A DNA stretch of 37,644 nucleotides, taken from contig JBDRWD010000019.1 of NCBI GenBank assembly GCA_039802205.1, forward strand, positions 1 through 37,644. The letters are read 5' to 3'. Shown here piece by piece: positions 25,707-33,816 of the stretch (its first letter is position 1; each line of letters begins with the position of its first letter). Source of the DNA: a candidate division WOR-3 bacterium. Lineage in GTDB: Bacteria > Hydrothermota > Tepidihabitantia > SM23-42 > JAOAFX01. The notes beneath the pieces were generated by a model that had not been told where the DNA came from, ran no database searches, and was given only the letters and a program-made list of their open reading frames with translations. The position numbers were made by a program, and so were the translations under genes.

Positions 25707-26126
25707 TCAACATTTGCTATTTACATTTCCTTTCCAACGAAGATACTCTTCCAGCATCAAGGAAGCTGCAATCCGGTCCAGATCTTTGCTTTTTATCCCA
25801 TATTCCTTCAGAAAACCCTGGGCGAGTTTACTGGTATAACGTTCATCCCAGAATTGCACATCGATCGCCAAAACCTTTTTCAATTTTCTGGCAAATCGCT
25901 TTACCTCTTCCGACATTTCACTCGCACTCCCATCTGCCCGATGGGGATTACCGACCAAAATCAAACCCACATTATTTTCCGCGCAGAGACACTTAAGTCG
26001 TTGGATGAGTTCGCGTTCCGATTTATAAGAGATGGTAAGCAAAGGTTGGGCAATTATTCCAAGTGGATCGGTGAGTGCAATTCCGGCACGTTTTTTCCCA
26101 TAATCAATCGCCATAATCTTCATCAT
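25707..26126 (-). CDS. ruvX: RuvX/YqgF Holliday-junction-resolvase-fold protein
   Basis: RNase H-fold protein (16S rRNA 5'-end maturation in E. coli) with AIDYGKKRAGIALTD at the N-terminus, LVGNPHRADGS in the middle and FWDERYTSKLAQ near the end. The start could be ATG 26126 or ATG 26123. Both lie within 4-7 bases of the -10 box, and a TTG at 26129 is even closer. No Shine-Dalgarno is present, so the transcript is predicted to be leaderless. First gene of the mltG/cyclase/GGDEF operon. Confidence 0.92.
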   Translation of the reverse strand: MMKIMAIDYGKKRAGIALTDPLGIIAQPLLTISYKSERELIQRLKCLCAENNVGLILVGNPHRADGSASEMSEEVKRFARKLKKVLAIDVQFWDERYTSKLAQGFLKEYGIKSKDLDRIAASLMLEEYLRWKGNVNSKC

Positions 26127-26130
26127 CAAA

Positions 26131-26158
26131 ATTATAACTAATTTTTTTTTATTGTCAA
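26131..26158 (-). promoter_or_regulatory. full-consensus promoter of the ruvX-mltG-cyclase operon, predicted leaderless
   Basis: On the minus strand TTGACA (26158-26153), 16 bp with a run of nine A, TATAAT (26136-26131), then TTTG and ATGATG. Its -35 box faces that of the divergent lipoprotein promoter five bases away. Confidence 0.75.
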
Positions 26159-26163
26159 CAATA

Positions 26164-26191
26164 TTGACTTTTTATTGTGAATAACTATAAT
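26164..26191 (+). promoter_or_regulatory. promoter of the putative lipoprotein gene
   Basis: TTGACT (26164-26169), 16 bp, TATAAT (26186-26191). The predicted start near 26198 leaves a leader of about 15 bases with AAAGGGGG before ATG 26213. It diverges from the ruvX promoter, and the two -35 boxes form the palindrome GTCAA-CAATA-TTGAC (26154-26168). Confidence 0.7.
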
Positions 26192-26212
26192 AGTCATCAA
26201 AAAGGGGGTAAA

Positions 26213-26824
26213 ATGAAAAGGCTTCTGCCAATGCTCGCAATGTTACTGGTATACTGTGGTGGTCCGCAAAAACCAACTCCCAGCAGTGTCCAGTCTAAAC
26301 CAGAAATCGCTCTGGAAATTTTAACAGAAAATGAAATCCAGAGATTCCTCAAGGTATTACCTACCTTTGTGGAAATTGTAAATAAAGAAGGTAAGGAATC
26401 CCTTCTCAATGTTAGTCCAGATGATGCCTTTACCACCCTCCAGGAGGTGGGTACCTTAAATAGACAAATGGCAGCCCTTGAGGCTAAATTGCGAGAAGCC
26501 GGCATGGGTTGGAATGAATTCTGGCCCACCTATGCCAAGACGATGCTCGCCTACGCCGCAATTATTTACGATTCAATGAAAGCCGAACTCCAGAAAAGCG
26601 AAACTGAAATTAAAACTCAGATAGCAGAAATTGAAAGGATGTTAAAGGACCCAAATGTGCCGGAGGCCCAGAAAGAAATATTTCGTCAGTCCCTTGAGGC
26701 GTATAAGAAGAACAAGGAGATTCATGCCGAGGTAGATACATTCTATGCAAAGGTTCCGACCGCTAATAAACAAATTGTGAGAAAGTATTTTCTGACGCTC
26801 ACCAATATTTTGAAACAAGACTAA
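26213..26824 (+). CDS. putative lipoprotein, helical, function unknown
   Basis: MKRLLPMLAMLLVYCGG is a signal peptide ending in a lipobox-like LVYC. Tyr at -1 is unusual, so lipidation is probable but not certain. The remainder (about 185 residues) is helical and charged, with a coiled stretch around LQKSETEIKTQIAEIERMLK, as in small periplasmic helical-bundle lipoproteins. I start at ATG 26213 behind AAAGGGGG, not at GTG 26177, which lies upstream of the -10 box. Its stop overlaps the converging DUF2723 gene by four bases. No family recognised. Confidence 0.75.
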   Translation: MKRLLPMLAMLLVYCGGPQKPTPSSVQSKPEIALEILTENEIQRFLKVLPTFVEIVNKEGKESLLNVSPDDAFTTLQEVGTLNRQMAALEAKLREAGMGWNEFWPTYAKTMLAYAAIIYDSMKAELQKSETEIKTQIAEIERMLKDPNVPEAQKEIFRQSLEAYKKNKEIHAEVDTFYAKVPTANKQIVRKYFLTLTNILKQD

Positions 26825-29556
26825 TCATGATGTTTTAAAACCTTCAAAAGCATTAAAGCATTTGTATCATTGGGGTTGAAAAGGAGATATTCTTCAAGAG
26901 TTTTTAATACCGAAGCAGTATCATTGAGATCCAGGTAGGTATCTATCAGTCCGCTGTAAGCCGAAGGATTGCGGGGATTAATCCGCCGGGCTTCATGGAA
27001 ATATTTTATTGCCCGTGGATAATCCTGGTTCATCCGGAAGGATTCACCAATCTGAGCAAATAGTTGTGCATCTTTTTTATCAATGCGCTGGAAATAGGCA
27101 TCTGCCGAATCTGGTAATCGCAACTGATTGAAAAGCATACCCAGGTTGTAGTAAAGCTTCCAACTTTCTTTGCCCAACGATCCCAGTAACAGACTCAGCC
27201 GCCAGGCCCTGAGTGTCGCTTCAAAATCGCCCTGATTCCGGAAGAGGAATCCTAAGTAAATAAGGGCAATTCCGTAGTTGTAGTATAGATTTAAAGTATT
27301 TTCATCCTTTATTACTTCATAGCCAAAAAACTCACCTTCGTTTTTTCTTTTCTCAAAATCGTAAAGAATTTGTGCCAGGACTGGATAACTTTGAGGTGCA
27401 AAAAACCCGGTGTAGCGATAGACACGATAAAATAATTCACAGGTCTTTTCGAGATCAATATGCTGAGGGAAGGGAATGCTATCACCGGTTACCCTATAGA
27501 CAATTCCTTCAATCTTTAAATAAGGTTCAAAACCAGCATAGTCATTATAATCAACCGTCGAGGAGAAGTAAATCGGACGTTTACCTTGGTAGTTTTTTAA
27601 AAATTTCTGGGCAAAATCTTGATTTTTTATTAAATAATCCTGGGGATGTAAATTCCTTCCTCCATTTGTCGCCAGGATATTACGAATCATTATATCTTTC
27701 ACATACATAACTTTTTTATCCTCGGAAATAAAATAACCCTGGTCACAGATTGCCTCGATGGTCCGCTCATCAAAACTTATCGGCACTCCCCATGATTTCA
27801 ACTGCCGAATATACCAGTCGGTGTTGAGAAGTGAAAGATTCGCGACAATGACATCGCGTCTTATGCCCAGAACTTCTTGCACAAACCACAATGGGAATGT
27901 ATCATTATCACCGTTGGTAAAAAGCACCGCATCTGGTGCACAGGACATCAGTAGATTATAACCATAATCGCGCGGAATAAAATTTTTATATCGGCTATTT
28001 AATGAATAATTGAAAAAGGCGGGCAAAAGGGTATAGAGTAAGAAAAGAGTTATGAGAACATTTTGGATTTTATAATTTTTTATCCGCTCCAAAAAAGCGG
28101 CAATACCCAAAGCAACGAGCAATCCCATATAGAGAAAACTGGTATGAAAGAAATAGTCACGCTCCCGGACTTCTCGGGGTTGATGATGGGGATTGGGGTC
28201 TGAAGGCGAGAATTTTAGATTCAGATAACCCACGATGCCAATCGAAACAAAGAAAATTATCAAGGCGAGGAAGATGAATAGTTTTCGTTCTTTTTGGAAC
28301 AGTGTTATTATGCCATTTATTATTAAAAGATAGAAGATACCCAGGAGCAACAATCTAAGGACACCATTTAAATACTCTGGTGCAATCTGCCATGAGAGAT
28401 AACGGAAGTATAAGGCAATTTGATGGTAAATACCCTCAAATAGATTTGCCCCCCGAACCTGGGTCTGACGGGGCAATATCTTCTGCATACCATACTGAGA
28501 ACGGTGGAGAACACCAAAAAAAGCCGAGGGGCTTCTTCCGGGTTCGTTCATGTTTATGCGTGGTGCAATATTTTCACCGTTGAGATACCTCTCTGTAATT
28601 TTTTCATTCCGATAGCATTCTGTTAGCACTTTGGACCTCATCGGAAGATATAATTCCGTGCTCACTCCAGCAATGATGAGAAATATACCACCCCAGAAGA
28701 ATACCCAATTCTCTCTTGTTGTATGAGGAATTGATGAAAGCACAATCCCGACTCCAAGGCTCAAAATCAGTATCACTGCAGCTGGAATTAAAAGATTATC
28801 CGGCAGTAAAAACAGATAAGCAAATAATACCACCTGAAATATACCCAGTAGCAGGAAAAGTCGGTCCTTCAGAAACTTCCGATTGACTGTATATACAAAA
28901 ATATAGGTAGGAATTACCAGCAAAAATGGCACAAGATGAATGCCGGTAGCCAGAAAGATAAGATAAAAGGCCAAAAGGAGATAACGATTTTCTGGTTGAT
29001 TCTTTTTGATACTCTCATACCATAGGATGACGAGATAATTTATCAATAAAAAGAAAAAACTTGCCGGGGCATAGACTTCGGTCTCCACCGCGTTCCACCA
29101 TATTGAGAAATAAAATGGCATTCCTAAACAGGCGACAAATGCCGACCAGATTTGGATTTTATTCAACCCTGATTTGCTTACACTATATATCTTTAATATT
29201 ATCCGATAGACAAGATAAATCGATCCCAGGGAAAAGAAAATTGCCAGCAGATTCATATGCCAGCCCACTTCTCTGGAGATAGGTAGAATCCTGGAGAAAA
29301 GTGCCATTAACATTATCCATACCCTGCCCAGAACTACATAAAACGGGGTTCCCGGCGGATGGGGTATGGCAAGGGTATAAGCAGAGGTTATAAATTCTCC
29401 ACAATCCCAGAAGGATAAAGTGGGAGCAACAGTAAATAGATAAAAGAGCCCAGCGGTGAGGGAGATAAACAAAATCAGTATATTTTCTAATTGGAAAAAC
29501 CGAATCTTATCTCCTCTCCCTATTCTTTTAAGAAAACCGCCTATAGTACCCTGCAC
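26821..29556 (-). CDS. DUF2723 (TMEM260-like) GT-C membrane glycosyltransferase with TPR tail, copy 1
   Basis: Residues about 25-590 hold some 12 membrane helices. The first loop carries the acidic family motif SFWDCGEFI, followed by IPHPPGTPFYVVLGRVW. Soluble-side motifs FTNGDNDTFPLWFVQEV and ANLSLLNTDWYIRQLK are conserved with copy 2. The C-terminal 170 residues are TPR-like (YYNLGMLFNQL, AIKYFHEARRINPRNPSAY). Human TMEM260, of the same family, is a protein O-mannosyltransferase, so protein glycosylation at the envelope is a reasonable inference. The start is uncertain: GTG 29556 has no ribosome site. A preceding AATAAT box is a weak hint of a further leaderless start. Confidence 0.85.
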   Translation of the reverse strand: MQGTIGGFLKRIGRGDKIRFFQLENILILFISLTAGLFYLFTVAPTLSFWDCGEFITSAYTLAIPHPPGTPFYVVLGRVWIMLMALFSRILPISREVGWHMNLLAIFFSLGSIYLVYRIILKIYSVSKSGLNKIQIWSAFVACLGMPFYFSIWWNAVETEVYAPASFFFLLINYLVILWYESIKKNQPENRYLLLAFYLIFLATGIHLVPFLLVIPTYIFVYTVNRKFLKDRLFLLLGIFQVVLFAYLFLLPDNLLIPAAVILILSLGVGIVLSSIPHTTRENWVFFWGGIFLIIAGVSTELYLPMRSKVLTECYRNEKITERYLNGENIAPRINMNEPGRSPSAFFGVLHRSQYGMQKILPRQTQVRGANLFEGIYHQIALYFRYLSWQIAPEYLNGVLRLLLLGIFYLLIINGIITLFQKERKLFIFLALIIFFVSIGIVGYLNLKFSPSDPNPHHQPREVRERDYFFHTSFLYMGLLVALGIAAFLERIKNYKIQNVLITLFLLYTLLPAFFNYSLNSRYKNFIPRDYGYNLLMSCAPDAVLFTNGDNDTFPLWFVQEVLGIRRDVIVANLSLLNTDWYIRQLKSWGVPISFDERTIEAICDQGYFISEDKKVMYVKDIMIRNILATNGGRNLHPQDYLIKNQDFAQKFLKNYQGKRPIYFSSTVDYNDYAGFEPYLKIEGIVYRVTGDSIPFPQHIDLEKTCELFYRVYRYTGFFAPQSYPVLAQILYDFEKRKNEGEFFGYEVIKDENTLNLYYNYGIALIYLGFLFRNQGDFEATLRAWRLSLLLGSLGKESWKLYYNLGMLFNQLRLPDSADAYFQRIDKKDAQLFAQIGESFRMNQDYPRAIKYFHEARRINPRNPSAYSGLIDTYLDLNDTASVLKTLEEYLLFNPNDTNALMLLKVLKHHD

Positions 29557-29570
29557 GCTAAATTATTCAA

Positions 29571-30065
29571 TTACTGACTTAAAAAATCCAATCTCTTTAG
29601 TTCTCGCTTAAGATGTTGATAGGTCTTTTCTAAAGCTTCGGATATCACTTTTGTATCACCGAGCACCGGCATAAAATTGGTATCACCCATGAAACGCGGC
29701 ACGAGATGGTAATGAAGATGATCAACCAGTCCGGCACCCGCAACCTTTCCCTGGTTTACGCCAATATTAAACCCTTCGGGATGCATCAGTTTATTTAGTG
29801 CCATTATTGCCCGCGTGAGGAGACGATGAATGGTGATTATCTCCTCGTCATTTAGCATTTCTACATGTCCGATGTGCCGGATAGGTGCAATGAGCAGATG
29901 CCCATTATTATAGGGATAGCGGTTCATGATGATGAAACCAAATTCCCATCTTTCGAGTATCAAAACCTGTTCGGGATCTTTATTATTTAATGCTCGACAG
30001 AGAAAACATTCCTTGCCCGGATTTTTGATATACTCCATGCGCCAAGGTGCCCAGAGTCTTTCCAT
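29571..30065 (-). CDS. HIT-family (histidine triad) nucleotide hydrolase/phosphorylase
   Basis: The histidine triad HLHYH is at residues 116-120 in VDHLHYHLVPR, with a zinc-type CFLC at 20-23. LWAPWRMEYI at the N-terminus is typical of the Ap4A-phosphorylase-like HIT branch. The 164 residues fit. The ATG follows the stop of the PP-loop gene directly (TAAATG), without a Shine-Dalgarno. Diadenosine polyphosphate or nucleotide-adduct turnover is the likely role. Confidence 0.9.
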   Translation of the reverse strand: MERLWAPWRMEYIKNPGKECFLCRALNNKDPEQVLILERWEFGFIIMNRYPYNNGHLLIAPIRHIGHVEMLNDEEIITIHRLLTRAIMALNKLMHPEGFNIGVNQGKVAGAGLVDHLHYHLVPRFMGDTNFMPVLGDTKVISEALEKTYQHLKRELKRLDFLSQ

Positions 30066-31022
30066 TTAACCGATCCGGTAATTATTTAATTCTTCGTCTT
30101 TTATTGGAGCGACCTTGACTTTACCCGTTTTTCTCTTCTCTTTGTACCAGACTTCAACTTGGGGTTCGGTTTTTTTGTCGCTGTATCGGGCGACGATCTG
30201 GGCGGATAATTTGATAAAATCCCTATTACCCAAAAGCAATCCATAAGGACTACCGGTATCCGGCACATATAACAGATACTGTGCCAGGGACATAAACTTT
30301 TTAAGCTTTTCGTTCTCTTCTTCCTCCCGACCCACTACCAGCTTCGCCTCCGGTCCCAGCCGAAAATGGCGTCCGATCTTTAATAATGCGATATCTTCCG
30401 GAGCGATCTTCTCCTGATAACGCATCAAATCTGCCAGGCGGCGGGAAAAGCCAGGATCAGTCAAAAGACAACCACCACTGGGCGTCTGGAATTCCGTTAT
30501 ATTCATCTGCTCAGCGAGAGTAAGGGCGGGCCGTCGGGAACGCCCTTGAATCTTTAACAGTTTTTCCCGTTTGATCCATCCTTTCTTCTCCGGAAGAGTC
30601 TCAGGCAAAAGCCCGCCGCTCAAGGGGCGAACCACCAATCCTTCTAATTCTGCCTTCTTAGCAACCAGATTGAGCATCTCCATCCGCTGGGAAAAAGGTC
30701 GCTGATCCAGAACTTCACCGGTCACAACAAAATCTGCCTTCACTTCTTTCATATACTCCTTTGCTTTCTTCAACATCAAGATTCGACAATCAACACAGGG
30801 ATTGAGATTTTCTCCGAAGCCATATTTGGGGGACCGGATGATTTCGATCAACTCCTTCGTAATATCAATTATTTTCAATTTTGCTATTTTGGGTAATTCC
30901 CGGCCTGGCAGAAATTCGTGGGTCAGGTGGAGTGGATAAACAGTAATCCCCCATGATTTAACCAGTTCCAGTGCTAGTGTTGAATCCAGTCCGCCCGAAT
31001 ATAGAACCACTGCTTTTGCCAT
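30066..31022 (-). CDS. PP-loop ATPase, ThiI/MnmA-like tRNA thiolation candidate
   Basis: The PP-loop SGGLDST at residues 9-15 adenylates its substrate. NPCVDCR gives a C76-x2-C79 pair and SGGCLLTDPGF gives C185, the pattern of thiouridylase relatives that use a metal or persulfide cysteine. The C-terminal third (about 215-318) is beta-rich and may be an NFACT-R-like nucleic-acid-binding part. AGGAGG precedes the ATG. tRNA thiolation is inferred from the superfamily. The exact base is not determinable here. It lies between the two DUF2723 paralogues, one base after the upstream copy. Confidence 0.8.
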   Translation of the reverse strand: MAKAVVLYSGGLDSTLALELVKSWGITVYPLHLTHEFLPGRELPKIAKLKIIDITKELIEIIRSPKYGFGENLNPCVDCRILMLKKAKEYMKEVKADFVVTGEVLDQRPFSQRMEMLNLVAKKAELEGLVVRPLSGGLLPETLPEKKGWIKREKLLKIQGRSRRPALTLAEQMNITEFQTPSGGCLLTDPGFSRRLADLMRYQEKIAPEDIALLKIGRHFRLGPEAKLVVGREEEENEKLKKFMSLAQYLLYVPDTGSPYGLLLGNRDFIKLSAQIVARYSDKKTEPQVEVWYKEKRKTGKVKVAPIKDEELNNYRIG

Positions 31023-31023
31023 A

Positions 31024-33702
31024 CTAACCTCCTAATTCTTTTAACATGTTAAGTGCCGAGGTATCGGTCGGATTGATCATCAACCATTGTCTTATTACCT
31101 TTTTCGCCGAGGTTGTATCATGCATATCAAGATATGTAGCAAGGAGCGCCATATAACCCTGGGCATTGCGGGGTTGGGCAGTGACGACCGACTGGAAATA
31201 TTCAAGTGCCTTCTCATACCGCCCCAGAGAACGATACACCATGCCCAAGCGCATCAGATTCGCTGGATCATTGGTTTTCACCTGGGCAAACATCGCATCC
31301 GCCGAATCCAGCATACCGATCTGCGCATAAAGAAGTCCAAGATTATATGCGAAAGGAAAGCGCTGGGCAGGTTCAAAAATCATCGCAAAACGCCAGGCAT
31401 TTATCGTCCCTGTAACATCGCCTTTGGCTTGTAACGCCAGTCCTAAACCGAATAATCCGGCAGCATAATTGGTGTAAAGCCGGTCGGTATTTTCATCCCT
31501 TGCTACGTAATAATCAGGGAATTCACCCTGTTTCTTTCTTTCAGTAAAATTATCCAAGATTTGAGCAAGAAATGGATAATGTTCCGGCTTAAAGAGTCCG
31601 GTGTAACGAAAGCGCCGGAAAAAATAGTCTTGGGTTTTTTCAATATCCACATTGTAAGTCATATCCATACTATCGCTGGTCACCCGATAGACCAGCCCTT
31701 CCAGTCTTAAATAAGGGTCAAGCCCTTTATAATTTTCGGGAGAAACGGTGGAGGCAAAATAGATGGGCCTTTTCTCTTTATAACTCTTCATATATTTTCG
31801 GGCGAACTCATCAAGGGGGATGAAATAATCCCGGTCTTTCAGTTCGATACCGGCATTGGTTGCAATGATATGCCGGATCATTATATCCTTAACATATATT
31901 ATCCGGCGGTCTGGCGTCATCTGGGGTGTTAATCGGTTTATGGTATGCTCACTGAAAGTAATTGGTGCTCCCCAGTATTTCAAATGCCGGATATACCAAT
32001 CAGTATTGATGAGCGAAAGATTGGCGACGATGACATCCCTTCTATAACCTAACACTTCCTGGGCAAACCATAATGGAAATGTATCATTATCCCCATTGGT
32101 GAAAACAATGGCATTTTTATCACAAGAAGTGAGCATATTGATGCCATAATCCTTGGGGATAAAATTTCCGTAGCGGTTGTTCAAAGGTAAATTGGTGAAG
32201 AAAGGGATTATGCCAAAGACAATGATACCTGCATAAGCACCTGTTTGGGCATAACGGTTATTCTTCGTCTCTTTTTTCAACCATTCTACAAAGGCATAAA
32301 AGCCCAAACCGATCAAAAGACCAAAATAGACATCCGAGGTATGAAAGAAATAATCACGCTCGCGGACTTCTCGTTCCTGATGTTTGGGATTAGCATCGCT
32401 TGGAGAAAATCGTAAATTCAAATAGCCTACCATCGCAAAGGTAAGCATGAAGAATATCAGCATCATAAAAATAAACAATTTTCTTTCGCGCTTAAACAAT
32501 TCCACCATCCCCCATATACCCATAAAATAAAAGATGGTAAGAAGGATCGCCCGCAAAAATCTGTTCAAACTCTCGGGTGCAATCTGCCAGGAAAGATACC
32601 GGATAAATAATGCCATCTGCCAGAAATAACCTTCAATCAGGCTGTAGCCGGTTTTTTCCTGGGTTTTACGGGGCAAAAGATACTGGGGTCCATATTGCCG
32701 CCGGTGCAGAGCATCGTCAAAGGCTTTAAAACTCGCACCCGGTTCACATTCATTTATCCGGGGTGCAATATTCTCACCTTTCAGGTATCTTTCCTGAACG
32801 GCTTTATCTTTGTATAACTCAGTCAGCTTTTTTGACCTTATTGGTAGATATAATTCTGAGGAGACACCAATTATTACCAGCATAATGCCTGACCAGAAAA
32901 AGGCCGAGTGGGCATACTTCTTCGGGTTATTCAGAGGCAGAATGATGCCCAAAAGAATGATGAACAAGAGCAGGATGATTGAAGGGGTATAAAGATTTTC
33001 GGGTGCAATGAAGAGAAGGAAGAAAAGAATTATCTGAAAAAAACCAAACAGCAATAAAAGCCAGTCTTTTAAGTAGCGTCGATCTACGACAAAAATGAAG
33101 ACATATATCGGTAAAAAGGCAAGAAATGGAGTGAGATGAATACCGGTGGTGAGAAATATCAAATAAAAGGAGAGCAATAGGTAATTATTCTTCGGTTGCC
33201 CATTTTTAACACTCTCATACCAGAGCAAGACGATATAATTTGCCAGCAAAAAAACGAAGGTTGATGCTCCATAAACCTCGGTCTCAATCGCGTTCTCCCA
33301 GACCGTATAAAAGAAACTGACTAAAAGGGTTGTGCCAAACGCCACCAAAAGTTGAGTGAGGTTTTTTTCGTTCCTAGACCAAAATCTGAATATCTTCAAC
33401 AAAATACGATAGAAAAGAAATACTGATAATAAGGTAAAGGTTACGGCGATGAGATTCATATGCCAGGCGACCTCTTTAGAAAAGATGCTGGCAACTGAAC
33501 CCACCAGCATCAACCAGACCCGGCCGATGACCACATACAGCGGTGTGCCCGGTGGATGGGGAATCCCCAAAGTATAGGAACAGGCGATAAATTCGCCACA
33601 GTCCCAGAAAGAAACCGTCGGTGCCATCGTATATAAATAAACGCCACCGGTAAAAATTAAAATAATAAAAAGGAGTAATCTCTCCAGTTTATCAAGGTCC
33701 AT
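31024..33702 (-). CDS. DUF2723 (TMEM260-like) GT-C membrane glycosyltransferase with TPR tail, copy 2
   Basis: 892 residues, collinear with copy 1: SFWDCGEFIACSYTLGIPH near the N-terminus, about 12 membrane helices up to 510, FTNGDNDTFPLWFAQEV and IYVKDIMIRHIIATN in the soluble part, and C-terminal TPRs (YAAGLFGLGLALQAKGD, ALEYFQSVVTAQPRNAQGY). The start is ATG 33702 with GGAGG four bases upstream. A frame extending six codons further upstream is less well placed. It has its own promoter and begins the cluster that ends with copy 1. Acceptors may be exported proteins, as for other members of the family. That is inference. Confidence 0.87.
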   Translation of the reverse strand: MDLDKLERLLLFIILIFTGGVYLYTMAPTVSFWDCGEFIACSYTLGIPHPPGTPLYVVIGRVWLMLVGSVASIFSKEVAWHMNLIAVTFTLLSVFLFYRILLKIFRFWSRNEKNLTQLLVAFGTTLLVSFFYTVWENAIETEVYGASTFVFLLANYIVLLWYESVKNGQPKNNYLLLSFYLIFLTTGIHLTPFLAFLPIYVFIFVVDRRYLKDWLLLLFGFFQIILFFLLFIAPENLYTPSIILLLFIILLGIILPLNNPKKYAHSAFFWSGIMLVIIGVSSELYLPIRSKKLTELYKDKAVQERYLKGENIAPRINECEPGASFKAFDDALHRRQYGPQYLLPRKTQEKTGYSLIEGYFWQMALFIRYLSWQIAPESLNRFLRAILLTIFYFMGIWGMVELFKRERKLFIFMMLIFFMLTFAMVGYLNLRFSPSDANPKHQEREVRERDYFFHTSDVYFGLLIGLGFYAFVEWLKKETKNNRYAQTGAYAGIIVFGIIPFFTNLPLNNRYGNFIPKDYGINMLTSCDKNAIVFTNGDNDTFPLWFAQEVLGYRRDVIVANLSLINTDWYIRHLKYWGAPITFSEHTINRLTPQMTPDRRIIYVKDIMIRHIIATNAGIELKDRDYFIPLDEFARKYMKSYKEKRPIYFASTVSPENYKGLDPYLRLEGLVYRVTSDSMDMTYNVDIEKTQDYFFRRFRYTGLFKPEHYPFLAQILDNFTERKKQGEFPDYYVARDENTDRLYTNYAAGLFGLGLALQAKGDVTGTINAWRFAMIFEPAQRFPFAYNLGLLYAQIGMLDSADAMFAQVKTNDPANLMRLGMVYRSLGRYEKALEYFQSVVTAQPRNAQGYMALLATYLDMHDTTSAKKVIRQWLMINPTDTSALNMLKELGG

Positions 33703-33719
33703 AAAACCTCCAGCCTTCA

Positions 33720-33747
33720 ATGATAATCAAAAATGCCCTTCTGTCAA
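33720..33747 (-). promoter_or_regulatory. promoter of the DUF2723 cluster
   Basis: On the minus strand TTGACA (33747-33742), 16 bp, TATCAT (33725-33720), giving a leader of about 12 bases with GGAGG. A 6-bp hairpin AGCGGA/TCCGCT (33750-33766) lies directly upstream of the -35 box. It has no T-run, so it is a poor terminator for the ABC operon. Confidence 0.6.
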
Positions 33748-33816
33748 GTAGCGGAGAAATTCCGCTTCCGAGATGAATTTTAATTCTTTGTATATTTGGA
33801 TTTGCCTTGAAAACCC

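Noticed and set aside
26177-26212. Upstream GTG start for the putative lipoprotein
   Set aside because: It lies upstream of the -10 box and would put a hydrophilic leader before the signal peptide. ATG 26213 has a good ribosome site.
33750-33766. AGCGGA/TCCGCT hairpin as terminator of the ABC exporter operon
   Set aside because: The stem is only 6 bp and is followed by ACTTGACA, not a T-run. It is noted only as a palindrome next to a promoter.
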